Positions 18,435 to 26,748 are shown, numbered from the stretch's first letter. The stretch is DNA of 64,000 nt from Muricomes sp049840515 (GCA_049840515.1 JASGKW010000019.1:62001-126000), one strand, 5' to 3'. Translations and numbers: made by a program. Notes: a model not told the origin generated them from the sequence alone.

Positions 18435-18463
18435 TAAAAAAAGAATCTTTCCATCAGATTCTT
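18435..18463 (-). terminator. Terminator between agrB and agrA
   Basis: Perfect 8-bp stem (18441-18448 with 18456-18463) and seven T on the minus strand. It uncouples the signal genes from the sensing genes, which then need read-through or a second promoter. Confidence 0.75.
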
Positions 18464-18474
18464 TTCCTCATTCT

Positions 18475-19038
18475 TTATTGATTCCCTTTTTGTCTCTCAA
18501 TTTCACTCATTAATAACATCACTGTCTGAATAATCCAAGCACATGAAATTCCTTTCAAAATTACGTTCAAAAAGAATCCCGCCAAAGAAATACACCCAAA
18601 ACCAATTAAATATTTATGAGTTTTTTTACGATAATCCACCATTTCGTTTTCTTCCAGGGGATTATTATCTGCCTCCTGCGGTGATAAACTCCATATAGTA
18701 TAGCCACAAATTAACATCATTGTATAAAGTATATATGTATCCAACCTTTGAAATATATTTAGCAAGATGAGTAAACAAATTGAGACAATAATGGTACAAC
18801 AGTAACACCCTGTCACTGACTTTGCGTGGTAGCCGCCAGAATACTCTCGCATACTGGCATATGCTACCAAAAAGATAAAAACACCCCAAAACTCGCCACC
18901 AATGAACCCAATAACCAAAAATAATAATATATGGATAATCTTTTTTATAAATATATTAAGGCCATACCGATATATCTCAGTTTTTTCTTCGTCAATCACT
19001 TCGCTTCTGATAAGAAAAGATAAAATCTTTTTTTCCAT
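18475..19038 (-). CDS. agrB: AgrB-like peptide-processing membrane protease
   Basis: 187 aa with four to six hydrophobic segments. The catalytic pair is visible in YSGGYHAKSVTGCYCC: His and Cys seven residues apart, as in AgrB of staphylococci. Family knowledge: AgrB cuts the AgrD precursor at its C-terminal side and forms the thiolactone ring. The start at 19038 is 4 nt past the agrD stop, so the two genes are translated together. Confidence 0.94.
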   Translation of the reverse strand: MEKKILSFLIRSEVIDEEKTEIYRYGLNIFIKKIIHILLFLVIGFIGGEFWGVFIFLVAYASMREYSGGYHAKSVTGCYCCTIIVSICLLILLNIFQRLDTYILYTMMLICGYTIWSLSPQEADNNPLEENEMVDYRKKTHKYLIGFGCISLAGFFLNVILKGISCAWIIQTVMLLMSEIERQKGNQ

Positions 19039-19042
19039 GTCA

Positions 19043-19198
19043 CTACTTGTTGCTTTTCTTCATACTTTTTACGCTGTCTGGCATTTTAGGTTGTCCATGC
19101 AAAAAAATACATGCTGAATTAGCATTTTTTTCAGCCATCTTATAAGATGTTACCGCAATAACTTCTGCTAAAGCCTTTTTAATTTTCTTGTCCATCAT
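19043..19198 (-). CDS. agrD: AgrD-like autoinducing peptide precursor (51 aa)
   Basis: A 51-codon gene directly upstream of agrB, starting at 19198 behind GGAGG with a 7-nt spacer. It has a short amphipathic leader rich in K, A and V, a core region NANSACIFLH, and the charged tail GQPKMPDSVKSMKK. The P-K-x-P tail is the recognition element of AgrD proteins. Aligning it with staphylococcal AgrD, where cleavage follows the fifth ring residue, predicts a five-residue thiolactone ring Cys-Ile-Phe-Leu-His with a short N-terminal exotail. The histidine at the ring's C-terminal position is unusual. Confidence 0.9.
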   Translation of the reverse strand: MMDKKIKKALAEVIAVTSYKMAEKNANSACIFLHGQPKMPDSVKSMKKSNK

Positions 19199-19240
19199 AA
19201 TTATTCCTCCATAATCAATATTTTTTATAAATCTAGTTAA

Positions 19241-19269
19241 AGTATATTTCCTTATTTTTCAAATTTCAA
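19241..19269 (-). promoter_or_regulatory. Promoter of agrDB
   Basis: Minus-strand TTGAAA (19264-19269), 17 nt, TATACT (19241-19246), about 40 nt before the agrD start. Confidence 0.75.
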
Positions 19270-19284
19270 CAAGCCTGTGTAAAA

Positions 19285-19309
19285 TACGATTTTTTTGTTC
19301 AAACTACGA
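19285..19309 (-). promoter_or_regulatory. Paired boxes upstream of agrDB, proposed LytTR regulator site
   Basis: TCGTA occurs twice on the minus strand (19305-19309 and 19285-19289), exactly 20 nt apart. The nearer box lies 15 nt upstream of the -35. The same arrangement stands before the bacteriocin gene. Target assignment to the AgrA-like protein is inferred. Confidence 0.6.
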
Positions 19310-19565
19310 CTTTTTAATGCAATTTTTATCAAATTCCCCGAATACTCCTGAGATATAAGAATATCTATATCCTCTAATGCTAATTTCTTAAATTCATCTA
19401 AGACACATTGAGGCAATATCGATTCTACTACAATCCAAGGGACACAACATTGCCTATACACATGAATTCTAATATATAAACGGATATCCTTCTTATTTAA
19501 AACCTTCAAAGTTTATTTCTATTTAAAATTTCATGCCCTATAATTTAGCAAGATGGAGGTACTGT

Positions 19566-19892
19566 ATGTGCAGATTCGATAAGACAATTATGGGAGAAAG
19601 AATTAGAGTACAACGTGAATCACTGAATATCAGTCGGGAGCAGTTTGCAGAAATGCTTGGTGTTACCACAAAATTCTGTGGTGATATTGAATCCGGTGCA
19701 CGCGGTACATCGCCTCAAACGCTGACCAAAATTTTTGATTGTCTAATGCTCTCTACTGATTACATTCTATTTGGAGAATCATCAAAAACAAGTGATCAAA
19801 TTTTCCTTTGAGCAATTAACTTATGCCCCGAAACAAAGAAAACACATTTGCTTACTGTTATAGAGAAAATTATTGAAAGCTACAATGCATAA
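19566..19892 (+). pseudogene. XRE-family helix-turn-helix regulator with in-frame TGA
   Basis: The start at 19566 follows GGAGG. The N-terminal HTH is clear: MGERIRVQRESLNISREQFAEMLGV, then TKFCGDIESGARG and STDYILFG. A TGA at 19809-19811 ends it at 81 aa. The same frame then continues with NLCPETKKTHLLTVIEKIIESYNA to a TAA at 19892, matching the C-terminal helix usual in this family. The stop therefore looks like a point mutation that truncates a 108-aa protein. The DNA-binding domain is complete and may still work. It is divergent from the agr operon and could be its repressor (inference). Confidence 0.7.
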
Positions 19893-19953
19893 AATATTCA
19901 ATAAAACTATATTTATCCATTATTATTTTATGATATGTTATTCTCCCTAAAAG

Positions 19954-19983
19954 TTTATCCGCCGGAATATTTCGGCGGATAAA
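19954..19983. terminator. Convergent terminator between the XRE gene and the ABC permease
   Basis: Perfect 11-bp stem, tttatccgccg (19954-19964) with cggcggataaa (19973-19983), between two genes that converge. T runs are weak on both strands. Confidence 0.65.
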
Positions 19984-20053
19984 TTAATTATGTAAAAACA
20001 AAATATGTTTATTATCTGAGACTTTTCCTAAATAATGTCCTATTTTAAATTTA

Positions 20054-21460
20054 TCACCCGTCATTTCTCAATTGCTCTATTGCACTTTTTCGAGATGTTT
20101 TCCTATAGACAACCTGTGGTAGCAAAACACAAAAAAGCAACAGAATGACAGCCACAATAATCAGCTCTTTTACAGGATAAACAAACCGAAAATAGGAAAG
20201 ATTTCTCTTAATCATGAAGCCTACTCCCCAAATCAACAATGAACCTATGCTCAGTAAAGCTGCAAGCAAAATCCCCCAATAATATAATCCTTCCATTATC
20301 ATCATTTTTTTCAATTGCTTTTTTGTCATTCCAACACTCTCCATGATTACAAATTCCTTTTTTCTGGAAACCATATTAGTAATAATTACATTCAAATAGT
20401 TAATAATCCCCAACAAAAGCAGACTTAGGCAAAGTGCAAACATTACGGTCCTTGTGTTATTCACATAATCTTCCATCCTTGCCCTTTCATCTGAAGTGCT
20501 GAAAAGAGAATAAATATTAACTGCTTTTTGTTCGCTGTTCTTTTTTTTGATCAGTTCTGTCAGTTTTGCCTTTGCTAATGCCTCTTGTCCCTTTTTTGCA
20601 TTTATTGAAAAACCAAATATCTGCTTTGGAAAATGAAGCCTCTCAAACCCTTTCTCACCAATAAGGAAATAATTAATGCCTTCTCCATTCCAACTCATAT
20701 CTAATGGAGGAAACCCTTTTATGGTTGTATCAAGATAACCGGAACAAACAAACTCCACTCCTTTATCTTCCGGATTCCCCTCTCCATCCATGGAATAAAC
20801 TTGAGCAGGCATTCCATTTATTCCTTTTGCATTTAACTCTGACATTTCAGATAATTGATGTTTGTGCAGCACCAGTATACCAGTTCCATTGCTTAAACTG
20901 TCTATATCAATGTCCAATTGATTCTTTCTTATATAATTTTCTAGTTTTTGAATATACTTGTCACTTACCACTTGTATTGTCATTGACGTATTACTTGTTC
21001 CACTTGCATACCCTGCTTCTTCAAGTGGCTGTACATATTCATCTGAGAAATCATATGAACCATAACATCCCCATATTTCTTTTACGCTATTTTTGTCCAG
21101 TTCCTCCATATTTTCTATTTCTTTCATAAGACTTTCATCAAACAATGGTTTCTCTCTATCTACATGGAGCTGCTCCACCTTACTATATGGAAATATATAA
21201 GCATTTACTGCGTCTTTCTGCGTACCTATTTCAAAATCTGATTTCTGAGAAAGTTGGTTCATTGTATCAGTGCCTGTTGAAATAAATGCAGCCAAGAGTG
21301 CCATCTCACATCCCACGAATAAAGCTATCAATGTAATCAAAAGCTTAGGCTTAGAACGAAATAAATTGTATCGGGCCATCCTCCCTATTGACGCTCCCTT
21401 TCTTGATTTTGTTTTTCTATGGGGAAATACAGGAGACTGCACTATATCTATATGCTTCAA
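20054..21460 (-). CDS. ABC transporter permease, FtsX/MacB-type (second subunit)
   Basis: 468 aa. An N-terminal basic segment precedes a transmembrane helix (LITLIALFVGCEMALLAAF), then a ~250-residue extracellular domain, then three C-terminal helices. The NVIITNMVSRKKEFVIMESVGMTKKQLKKM stretch is the FtsX coupling segment. It overlaps the preceding permease gene by 44 nt. With its partner and the ATPase it would form a heterodimeric transporter of the kind that expels or removes peptides from the membrane, most likely self-protection against the bacteriocin (inference). Confidence 0.88.
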   Translation of the reverse strand: MKHIDIVQSPVFPHRKTKSRKGASIGRMARYNLFRSKPKLLITLIALFVGCEMALLAAFISTGTDTMNQLSQKSDFEIGTQKDAVNAYIFPYSKVEQLHVDREKPLFDESLMKEIENMEELDKNSVKEIWGCYGSYDFSDEYVQPLEEAGYASGTSNTSMTIQVVSDKYIQKLENYIRKNQLDIDIDSLSNGTGILVLHKHQLSEMSELNAKGINGMPAQVYSMDGEGNPEDKGVEFVCSGYLDTTIKGFPPLDMSWNGEGINYFLIGEKGFERLHFPKQIFGFSINAKKGQEALAKAKLTELIKKKNSEQKAVNIYSLFSTSDERARMEDYVNNTRTVMFALCLSLLLLGIINYLNVIITNMVSRKKEFVIMESVGMTKKQLKKMMIMEGLYYWGILLAALLSIGSLLIWGVGFMIKRNLSYFRFVYPVKELIIVAVILLLFCVLLPQVVYRKTSRKSAIEQLRNDG

Positions 21461-22682
21461 TCGGGCTTAATTGTTTCAATTTTCTCATGGTGTGTCCATT
21501 AGCCAATAACATCAGAACAATCACAATCAAAATTGCCCCCATCAAAATCTGAGGATACAGTATTGTCTGGATACTTATCTTTCCATTTTGCTGGAGAAAC
21601 AAGCTACGAAATAATATGGGGAATCCTATTCCGCCAATCAAAAGACTGGCAATCCCCCCAATAATAGAACCCTTCACAATAATCTCTTTATTTTGTCTAA
21701 ACAACAGTTTTTTGACCTGTTTTTGAGTAACACCAATTGTGAAAAGCAGACCATAATATTGAATATCTTTGGTAAAGGAAATAGAAAGCACATTATATAT
21801 CAAAAGGTAAACACTCAGCAAAACAATAATGGTACATAAAACTGCAATCCCATATCCACCTATAAACTGATTCACAGCCTGAAAGCTGATGGAATAACCT
21901 CCGACAAATTGTTGATTTTCATCTGTCAATGGTACATCTTGATACAACTGTCGTTCCATCTGGATATCACTTAAAAATTTCGATTTAAATGTTATGAGTA
22001 ACTTTTCAGGATATTTTGCTATTTCTTTCTCTTCCAAGTATTTTTCAGATAAATATACAGTTGGTATATTTTCTGATTCTTTTATGTAGTCATTATAATA
22101 TCCGGATAACACAAATTCCTCTGTCAGTCCATTGCCATCGTTAACAGACCAACTTTTAAACTGGATGGGAACAGATAGTTTCATTCCAATTTGAGGCTCC
22201 TGAATACCCAAACTTTCAAATAGTTTTTTCGGCAGCATTATTTCCTTTTTATCTGCCGGATAATGTCCTACGATTCCATCATAAGCAGGTTTTACAATTT
22301 TTTCATATCCAATTTTATCAAGAACCTTACATGTTGCAAAAGGTGTATCATTCTGAATCCAATCCCCTACGCTACACTCCTGTCCCACATATTCAATATA
22401 ATCCAAATTCATTATTTTTTCATATTGTTCTTCTTTTGCATTGACTAAATAGGCAGATGCCGCACTGCCATTTTCCCGCAGGTTTTTTATAGAATCAATA
22501 ACAACCTTACCTTTTGCTACACTAAATACAGAGAAGAGCACAAATATCGCCAGAACTACTGCAAAAATCAAAATCTTATTACGATTGCGGTTTGCTTTTC
22601 TACTTGCACTTACGAGCTCCTGTATATCATCATTTTTTTTAGAATTTTTCATAAGTTGCCTCATATTATACGATTCTTCCAT
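21417..22682 (-). CDS. ABC transporter permease, FtsX/MacB-type (first subunit)
   Basis: 421 aa, with the FtsX layout: one N-terminal helix (ILIFAVVLAIFVLFSVFSV), a large extracytoplasmic domain, and three C-terminal helices preceded by YYGLLFTIGVTQKQVKKLLF. The start overlaps the ATPase gene by 17 nt. A nearby in-frame ATG six codons on could also serve. Together with the next gene and the ATPase it makes a complete transporter at the end of the bacteriocin operon. Confidence 0.88.
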   Translation of the reverse strand: MEESYNMRQLMKNSKKNDDIQELVSASRKANRNRNKILIFAVVLAIFVLFSVFSVAKGKVVIDSIKNLRENGSAASAYLVNAKEEQYEKIMNLDYIEYVGQECSVGDWIQNDTPFATCKVLDKIGYEKIVKPAYDGIVGHYPADKKEIMLPKKLFESLGIQEPQIGMKLSVPIQFKSWSVNDGNGLTEEFVLSGYYNDYIKESENIPTVYLSEKYLEEKEIAKYPEKLLITFKSKFLSDIQMERQLYQDVPLTDENQQFVGGYSISFQAVNQFIGGYGIAVLCTIIVLLSVYLLIYNVLSISFTKDIQYYGLLFTIGVTQKQVKKLLFRQNKEIIVKGSIIGGIASLLIGGIGFPILFRSLFLQQNGKISIQTILYPQILMGAILIVIVLMLLANGHTMRKLKQLSPIEAYRYSAVSCISP

Positions 22683-23328
22683 CTTCTATCTGAATCACCC
22701 GATCTGACATGTCTGCAATTTTTTCATCATGTGTAATAATAGCCATTGTTTGATGATATTTCTTTGCCATTGCTTTCATAAGATGAATTACTTTTTCACT
22801 GGTTTTGGAATCCAAGTTCCCCGTAGGTTCATCTGCCAATATAATAGCAGGCCGTGTTACCAGGGCTCTCGCAATTGCTGCCCTTTGTTGTTGCCCTCCA
22901 GACAATTCAGCAGGCATCTGATAAAGTTTTTCTTCTATGCTTAATTCCACTGCAAGTTGTTCAATAAATTCTTCATCAATAACTTCGCCATCCAGCTTAA
23001 CTGGTAATGCAATATTCTCATATACATTCAATATTGGCACAAGATTATAGTTTTGAAATACAAATCCAATATTAGACCGTCGGAAAATAGTAAGATCTTC
23101 ACCATTCATAGATGACAAGACTTTCCCTTTCACAGATACCAGACCAGATGACGGATAATCTAAACCGCCCAACATGTTTAACAATGTTGATTTTCCACTT
23201 CCAGATGCTCCTGAAATAGCTATAAACTCGCCTTCATCAATAGATAAGTTGACATTATCTATTGCCTTGACTTCAATGTTACCGGTAGTATACACTTTGT
23301 TTAAGGAAACCGCTTTCATAATTTCCAT
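22666..23328 (-). CDS. ABC transporter ATP-binding protein (MacB/LolD-type)
   Basis: 220 aa. Walker A GASGSGKST, signature LSGGQQQR, Walker B AIILADEPTGNLDS and the switch H in AIITHDEKIA are all present. The GNLDSKTSEKVI extension is typical of ATPases paired with FtsX-like permeases. GGAGG precedes the ATG at 23328, 42 nt after the thioredoxin-like gene. It probably powers an immunity or peptide-extraction transporter. Confidence 0.94.
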   Translation of the reverse strand: MEIMKAVSLNKVYTTGNIEVKAIDNVNLSIDEGEFIAISGASGSGKSTLLNMLGGLDYPSSGLVSVKGKVLSSMNGEDLTIFRRSNIGFVFQNYNLVPILNVYENIALPVKLDGEVIDEEFIEQLAVELSIEEKLYQMPAELSGGQQQRAAIARALVTRPAIILADEPTGNLDSKTSEKVIHLMKAMAKKYHQTMAIITHDEKIADMSDRVIQIEDGRIV

Positions 23329-23370
23329 AAATCCTCCTTTTGAATCTGCACTGTAAAAACTATTTCAACA

Positions 23371-24036
23371 TCAGTTTATATATTTATCAAGAGGAGCTTT
23401 ATCTACTCCTAAAAAATTTAAAATTTGAATGTCACCAAAATAATAAGACTCTATTTGCCCATTTTTAATATGAAACAAAGTGGGAACCGCTGCTATTACC
23501 AGATTTTCATCTGACACATTTGTATAATCTATAATTGGTGATTCTCTGACAGCATATATTTTTCCTTCTTCTTTTCCAGCATTTAGTTCCACAAATTCTT
23601 TATCTGCTTTTTTTATACTATAATCAAGAGGGGAATATCTTTCTTTCAAATTTGCCTCCGTAAGCCCATCCTGTAAAATCATTTTTCCTTTAACAACTTT
23701 ACCTATCTCTTTGTCATATGCTTTATGGTGTTCATCCCAGTTATAATCCTTTATTCCTTCATTTCCTTCTGCTCTTGTATCTAACACATATAGTTGATTG
23801 TTTCTTGCAAATTCGATAATTTCATCTCTTACATTATCACAATATGGACACCCTGCTCTTTGCGCATATACATAATAATCATCTTGCTCTTCCAAAAATT
23901 TGTTCACACTTGTTGTTTGCAAATCTTTATAGGGATTATCCGGAGCCCCTTTCACCCCTTGATAAAGCAAATATACGCCTCCACCTATAATCATTACTAG
24001 AAATAAAATTCCTAACATATACATTTTTCTTCTCAT
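23371..24036 (-). CDS. Membrane-anchored thioredoxin-like protein of the bacteriocin operon
   Basis: 221 aa. A single N-terminal helix (MLGILFLVMIIGGGVYLLY) anchors an extracellular thioredoxin-like domain with a CPYC redox site in RAGCPYCDNVRDEI. It follows the peptidase/ABC exporter by 47 nt. PedC/BrcD-type accessory proteins of this kind assist disulfide formation in exported bacteriocins. The precursor core has three cysteines, so the same job is likely here. Confidence 0.82.
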   Translation of the reverse strand: MRRKMYMLGILFLVMIIGGGVYLLYQGVKGAPDNPYKDLQTTSVNKFLEEQDDYYVYAQRAGCPYCDNVRDEIIEFARNNQLYVLDTRAEGNEGIKDYNWDEHHKAYDKEIGKVVKGKMILQDGLTEANLKERYSPLDYSIKKADKEFVELNAGKEEGKIYAVRESPIIDYTNVSDENLVIAAVPTLFHIKNGQIESYYFGDIQILNFLGVDKAPLDKYIN

Positions 24037-24083
24037 ATGTATGTACCTTTTATGGATTTCTCCATTTCCCTTCTTTTAGTATA

Positions 24084-26270
24084 TTATTGCCCTAGCAGCC
24101 TACAATAAATTCCTCCATTATCAATGAGTTCTTGATGGTGTCCATATTCTCTAATAACACCCTTTTCCAATACATAAATCATATCACAAGATTTTGCAAT
24201 ATTAGTTCTATGAGTAACAATAATGATTGTTGTGTTTGGTAAATACTGTTTTATTGCATTATTTATATTTTTTTCTAAATCAAAATTTAAATTACTAGTT
24301 GCCTCATCTAAAATTAAAATATGGGGGATTTTCAATATTGCACGCGCAATCATTAAACGCTGTTTTTGACCAGTTGATAGGTTACTTCCTCCCTCTTCCA
24401 ATATAGTGTTATATTGTAAGGGTAACTCCATAATAAACTCGTGAATGTAGACTAACTTACAAACTTCAAACACGTCCTTTTCATTAATATTTGTATTTCC
24501 TAATAACAAATTATCCATTATAGAAATACTAAATAGAAATGTTTCTTGTGACACATAAACGATTCGTTCTCTTAACCATTCTGTATCAATTTTGTCTATA
24601 TTTTTTTCTCCAATAGTAATATAGCCATTTTCAAGTTTATATAATTTCATTAATAATTTCGTGATTGTAGATTTTCCGGAACCACTTTCTCCAATTATTG
24701 CGACATTAGATTTGGCCTTAATGTTTAAGCAAAAATTGTGAAGAACATTCTTCTCTGGATTATAGCCAAACGAAACCCCATCAAAGCAAATATCTTTTTG
24801 CAATATATCCAAATCTATTTCTTCTTCGCCCTCTGTAAATGTACATTCCTCTAAATCCAAATCCATAATTTCTTGTATTCTCTCTGTTGCCACAAGAGCT
24901 GTTTGTAACTGAGCTTGCATACCTATTAGATTTCTAATAGGATCGAAGAAGTATATAATTAATGCATTAAAGGTTATTAATTCGCCTAACGTGAGCCTAT
25001 TTAAGAAAATAAATATTACACCCATACCGAGAATGATTATTTCTCCAGTAAATCCAATCCAACTCTTTAATCCATATTGGAGGTTTTCTAAGCTTCCTAA
25101 TTTATACATACTTTCTAAATAAGAATTAAATTTCTTTTTAACCATTTCAAAAGCATATGATTTTGCATTATATACTTTAACAGTCATTATTCCATTAAGA
25201 AAATCTAAGATTCCAGACATTGTCTGTGCCTCATTTACAAGTTGATTTTTGCTGTATGTATCATATTTTTTTCTAAAAAGTATGGCAACAATTATATAAA
25301 GAAAACACATAACCATCAACCCTAAAAACATTTCCTTATTTTGATAGTACAATATAAACCCTGCTACTATTACTGCAATAATATCAATAAAAACTGTAAG
25401 GACTATCTTTGATAATAAATCTTGTATAACTGCAGCATCTTGGAATCTTGCAACTAATTCACCTACCCTGCGGTTATCAAAGAATTTTTGTTGCATTTTC
25501 AACAAATGACTATAAAAATCCATAGAAATCTTATTATTTATATGTTTTCCTAGTACCAATGATATATTTATTCGTAAAACATTTAAAATTACTTTAGCTA
25601 TAGTTAAAAGAAGAAAAGCCTCAACAACCAGAACCAAACTCTGAAATGCATATTCAGGCAAGATTTTATCTATTAGTATTTTATAATAAAATGCTGAGCC
25701 TATATTAATCACAGTATATAACAATGAAGTTGCAATAATAAAACAACATATTTTTTTATCTGAACTAAGTACCTCTAAAAGAAATAGGAATTTAGACGGC
25801 TTTTGATATTTTTCCCCAAACTCTTCTGTTGGTGACAATACTACCAAAACTCCAGTCCATTTATATTGTTTTTTACTCACTTTACAAGTTTCCAATTTCC
25901 TAAAAGAATCCCTAGACAATTTGATGATACCCTGAGCAGGGTCTGAAATAATAATTTTATCTTTTTCTATTTTTAAAATAACCACATAATGTAATAAATC
26001 ATTATCTACAATTACATGTGAAATACAGGGTAATGGAATGTTATCCATGTTATCCGTCTCATCCTGTATACATCTCATTGCATCAACTTTAAATCCAATA
26101 GATTGTGCACCTGAAATAAGGCCCTTAAGGCTAGTTCCCGTTGTATTAGTTCCCATTTCTTCTCTTAGCCTAGCTATTGACACATTTCCTTTATAAAACT
26201 TTGTAATAATAGCTAAGCATGTCGGACCACAATCAGACATATCATGTTGCTTTATATTAACAAATCTCAT
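24084..26270 (-). CDS. Peptidase C39-containing ABC exporter (PCAT) for a double-glycine bacteriocin
   Basis: 728 aa from the ATG at 26270, which has GGAAGGG 6 nt upstream; a TTG five codons earlier is less likely. Residues 1-140 are a C39 peptidase: catalytic Cys in HDMSDCGPTCLA, His in LLHYVVIL and Asp in SDPAQG. A six-helix transmembrane domain follows, then the ATPase with GESGSGKST, LSTGQKQR and ILILDEAT. PCATs cut leaders after GG and export the core. It lies 147 nt behind the 59-aa precursor gene, past a terminator that should lower its expression. Confidence 0.95.
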   Translation of the reverse strand: MRFVNIKQHDMSDCGPTCLAIITKFYKGNVSIARLREEMGTNTTGTSLKGLISGAQSIGFKVDAMRCIQDETDNMDNIPLPCISHVIVDNDLLHYVVILKIEKDKIIISDPAQGIIKLSRDSFRKLETCKVSKKQYKWTGVLVVLSPTEEFGEKYQKPSKFLFLLEVLSSDKKICCFIIATSLLYTVINIGSAFYYKILIDKILPEYAFQSLVLVVEAFLLLTIAKVILNVLRINISLVLGKHINNKISMDFYSHLLKMQQKFFDNRRVGELVARFQDAAVIQDLLSKIVLTVFIDIIAVIVAGFILYYQNKEMFLGLMVMCFLYIIVAILFRKKYDTYSKNQLVNEAQTMSGILDFLNGIMTVKVYNAKSYAFEMVKKKFNSYLESMYKLGSLENLQYGLKSWIGFTGEIIILGMGVIFIFLNRLTLGELITFNALIIYFFDPIRNLIGMQAQLQTALVATERIQEIMDLDLEECTFTEGEEEIDLDILQKDICFDGVSFGYNPEKNVLHNFCLNIKAKSNVAIIGESGSGKSTITKLLMKLYKLENGYITIGEKNIDKIDTEWLRERIVYVSQETFLFSISIMDNLLLGNTNINEKDVFEVCKLVYIHEFIMELPLQYNTILEEGGSNLSTGQKQRLMIARAILKIPHILILDEATSNLNFDLEKNINNAIKQYLPNTTIIIVTHRTNIAKSCDMIYVLEKGVIREYGHHQELIDNGGIYCRLLGQ

Positions 26271-26320
26271 TTTTTTCCCTTCCAACTGAATATTTATTTC
26301 GATTTTATGTTTTACTAAGA

Positions 26321-26374
26321 AAATAACTCCTTATGAATTTATGGATATGACCATACCTTCAAAAGGAGTTATTT
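26321..26374 (-). terminator. Terminator/attenuator between bacteriocin gene and exporter
   Basis: Perfect 12-bp stem (26321-26332 with 26363-26374) enclosing a smaller tatgg/ccata hairpin, then ATTTTCTT on the minus strand. It should make the precursor mRNA more abundant than the exporter mRNA. Confidence 0.75.
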
Positions 26375-26416
26375 ATACCCTTATGGAACTATCCAATGAA
26401 TTTTTTTGCAATAACC

Positions 26417-26596
26417 TTAGAAATATTGAGAGCAGTTGTGCTCATAGCAATATTTGATATATGCTTTCTGCTGCTCGTATGTTAATGCGTTAAATGTTCT
26501 CTGAAATTCAGCTCGTGATCTTGGGCAAGAAAAACCTCCACCAGTAATTCCTTCCATTTCTTCTGATGTTAAAACACAAAATCCTTTAATAGCCAT
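26417..26596 (-). CDS. Double-glycine bacteriocin precursor (59 aa)
   Basis: A 59-codon gene begins at 26596 behind AGGAGG with a 7-nt spacer. The 20-residue leader, MAIKGFCVLTSEEMEGITGG, has the LTSEEME-x-I-x-GG pattern cut by C39 peptidases. The 39-residue core starts GFSCPRSRAEFQ and ends CSQYF. It is rich in aromatic, basic and Q residues, with cysteines at 24, 50 and 55 (the last two as C-x4-C) and one more in the leader. I recognise no known bacteriocin class: no YGNGV box and no lantibiotic Ser/Thr-Cys pattern. The next gene is a C39 exporter, so export is well supported; antimicrobial action is inferred. Confidence 0.85.
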   Translation of the reverse strand: MAIKGFCVLTSEEMEGITGGGFSCPRSRAEFQRTFNALTYEQQKAYIKYCYEHNCSQYF

Positions 26597-26649
26597 ACTG
26601 TTACCTCCTTTTTTGATTTTTTTATTTAACTTAGTTCTAAGTTGGTGTA

Positions 26650-26678
26650 ATTATAAAATTCAATTCTTGTTTCGTCAA
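26650..26678 (-). promoter_or_regulatory. Promoter of the bacteriocin operon
   Basis: Minus-strand TTGACG (26673-26678), 17 nt, TATAAT (26650-26655). A near-consensus vegetative promoter 54 nt before the precursor start. Confidence 0.8.
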
Positions 26679-26693
26679 TAATATCGGGCAAAT

Positions 26694-26718
26694 GACAATT
26701 TTCACGTATAAGCTACGA
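26694..26718 (-). promoter_or_regulatory. Paired boxes upstream of the bacteriocin promoter
   Basis: TCGTA (26714-26718) and TTGTC (26694-26698) on the minus strand, 20 nt apart, with 15 nt to the -35: the same geometry as at agrDB. Proposed binding site of the AgrA-like regulator. Confidence 0.55.
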
Positions 26719-26748
26719 TTCTTTTTATCTTATTGATAAACATCATGT

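Noticed and set aside
19252..19509. 85-codon minus-strand frame between agrD and the XRE gene
   Set aside because: TTG start without a ribosome site; it would overlap the agr promoter and the paired regulatory boxes.
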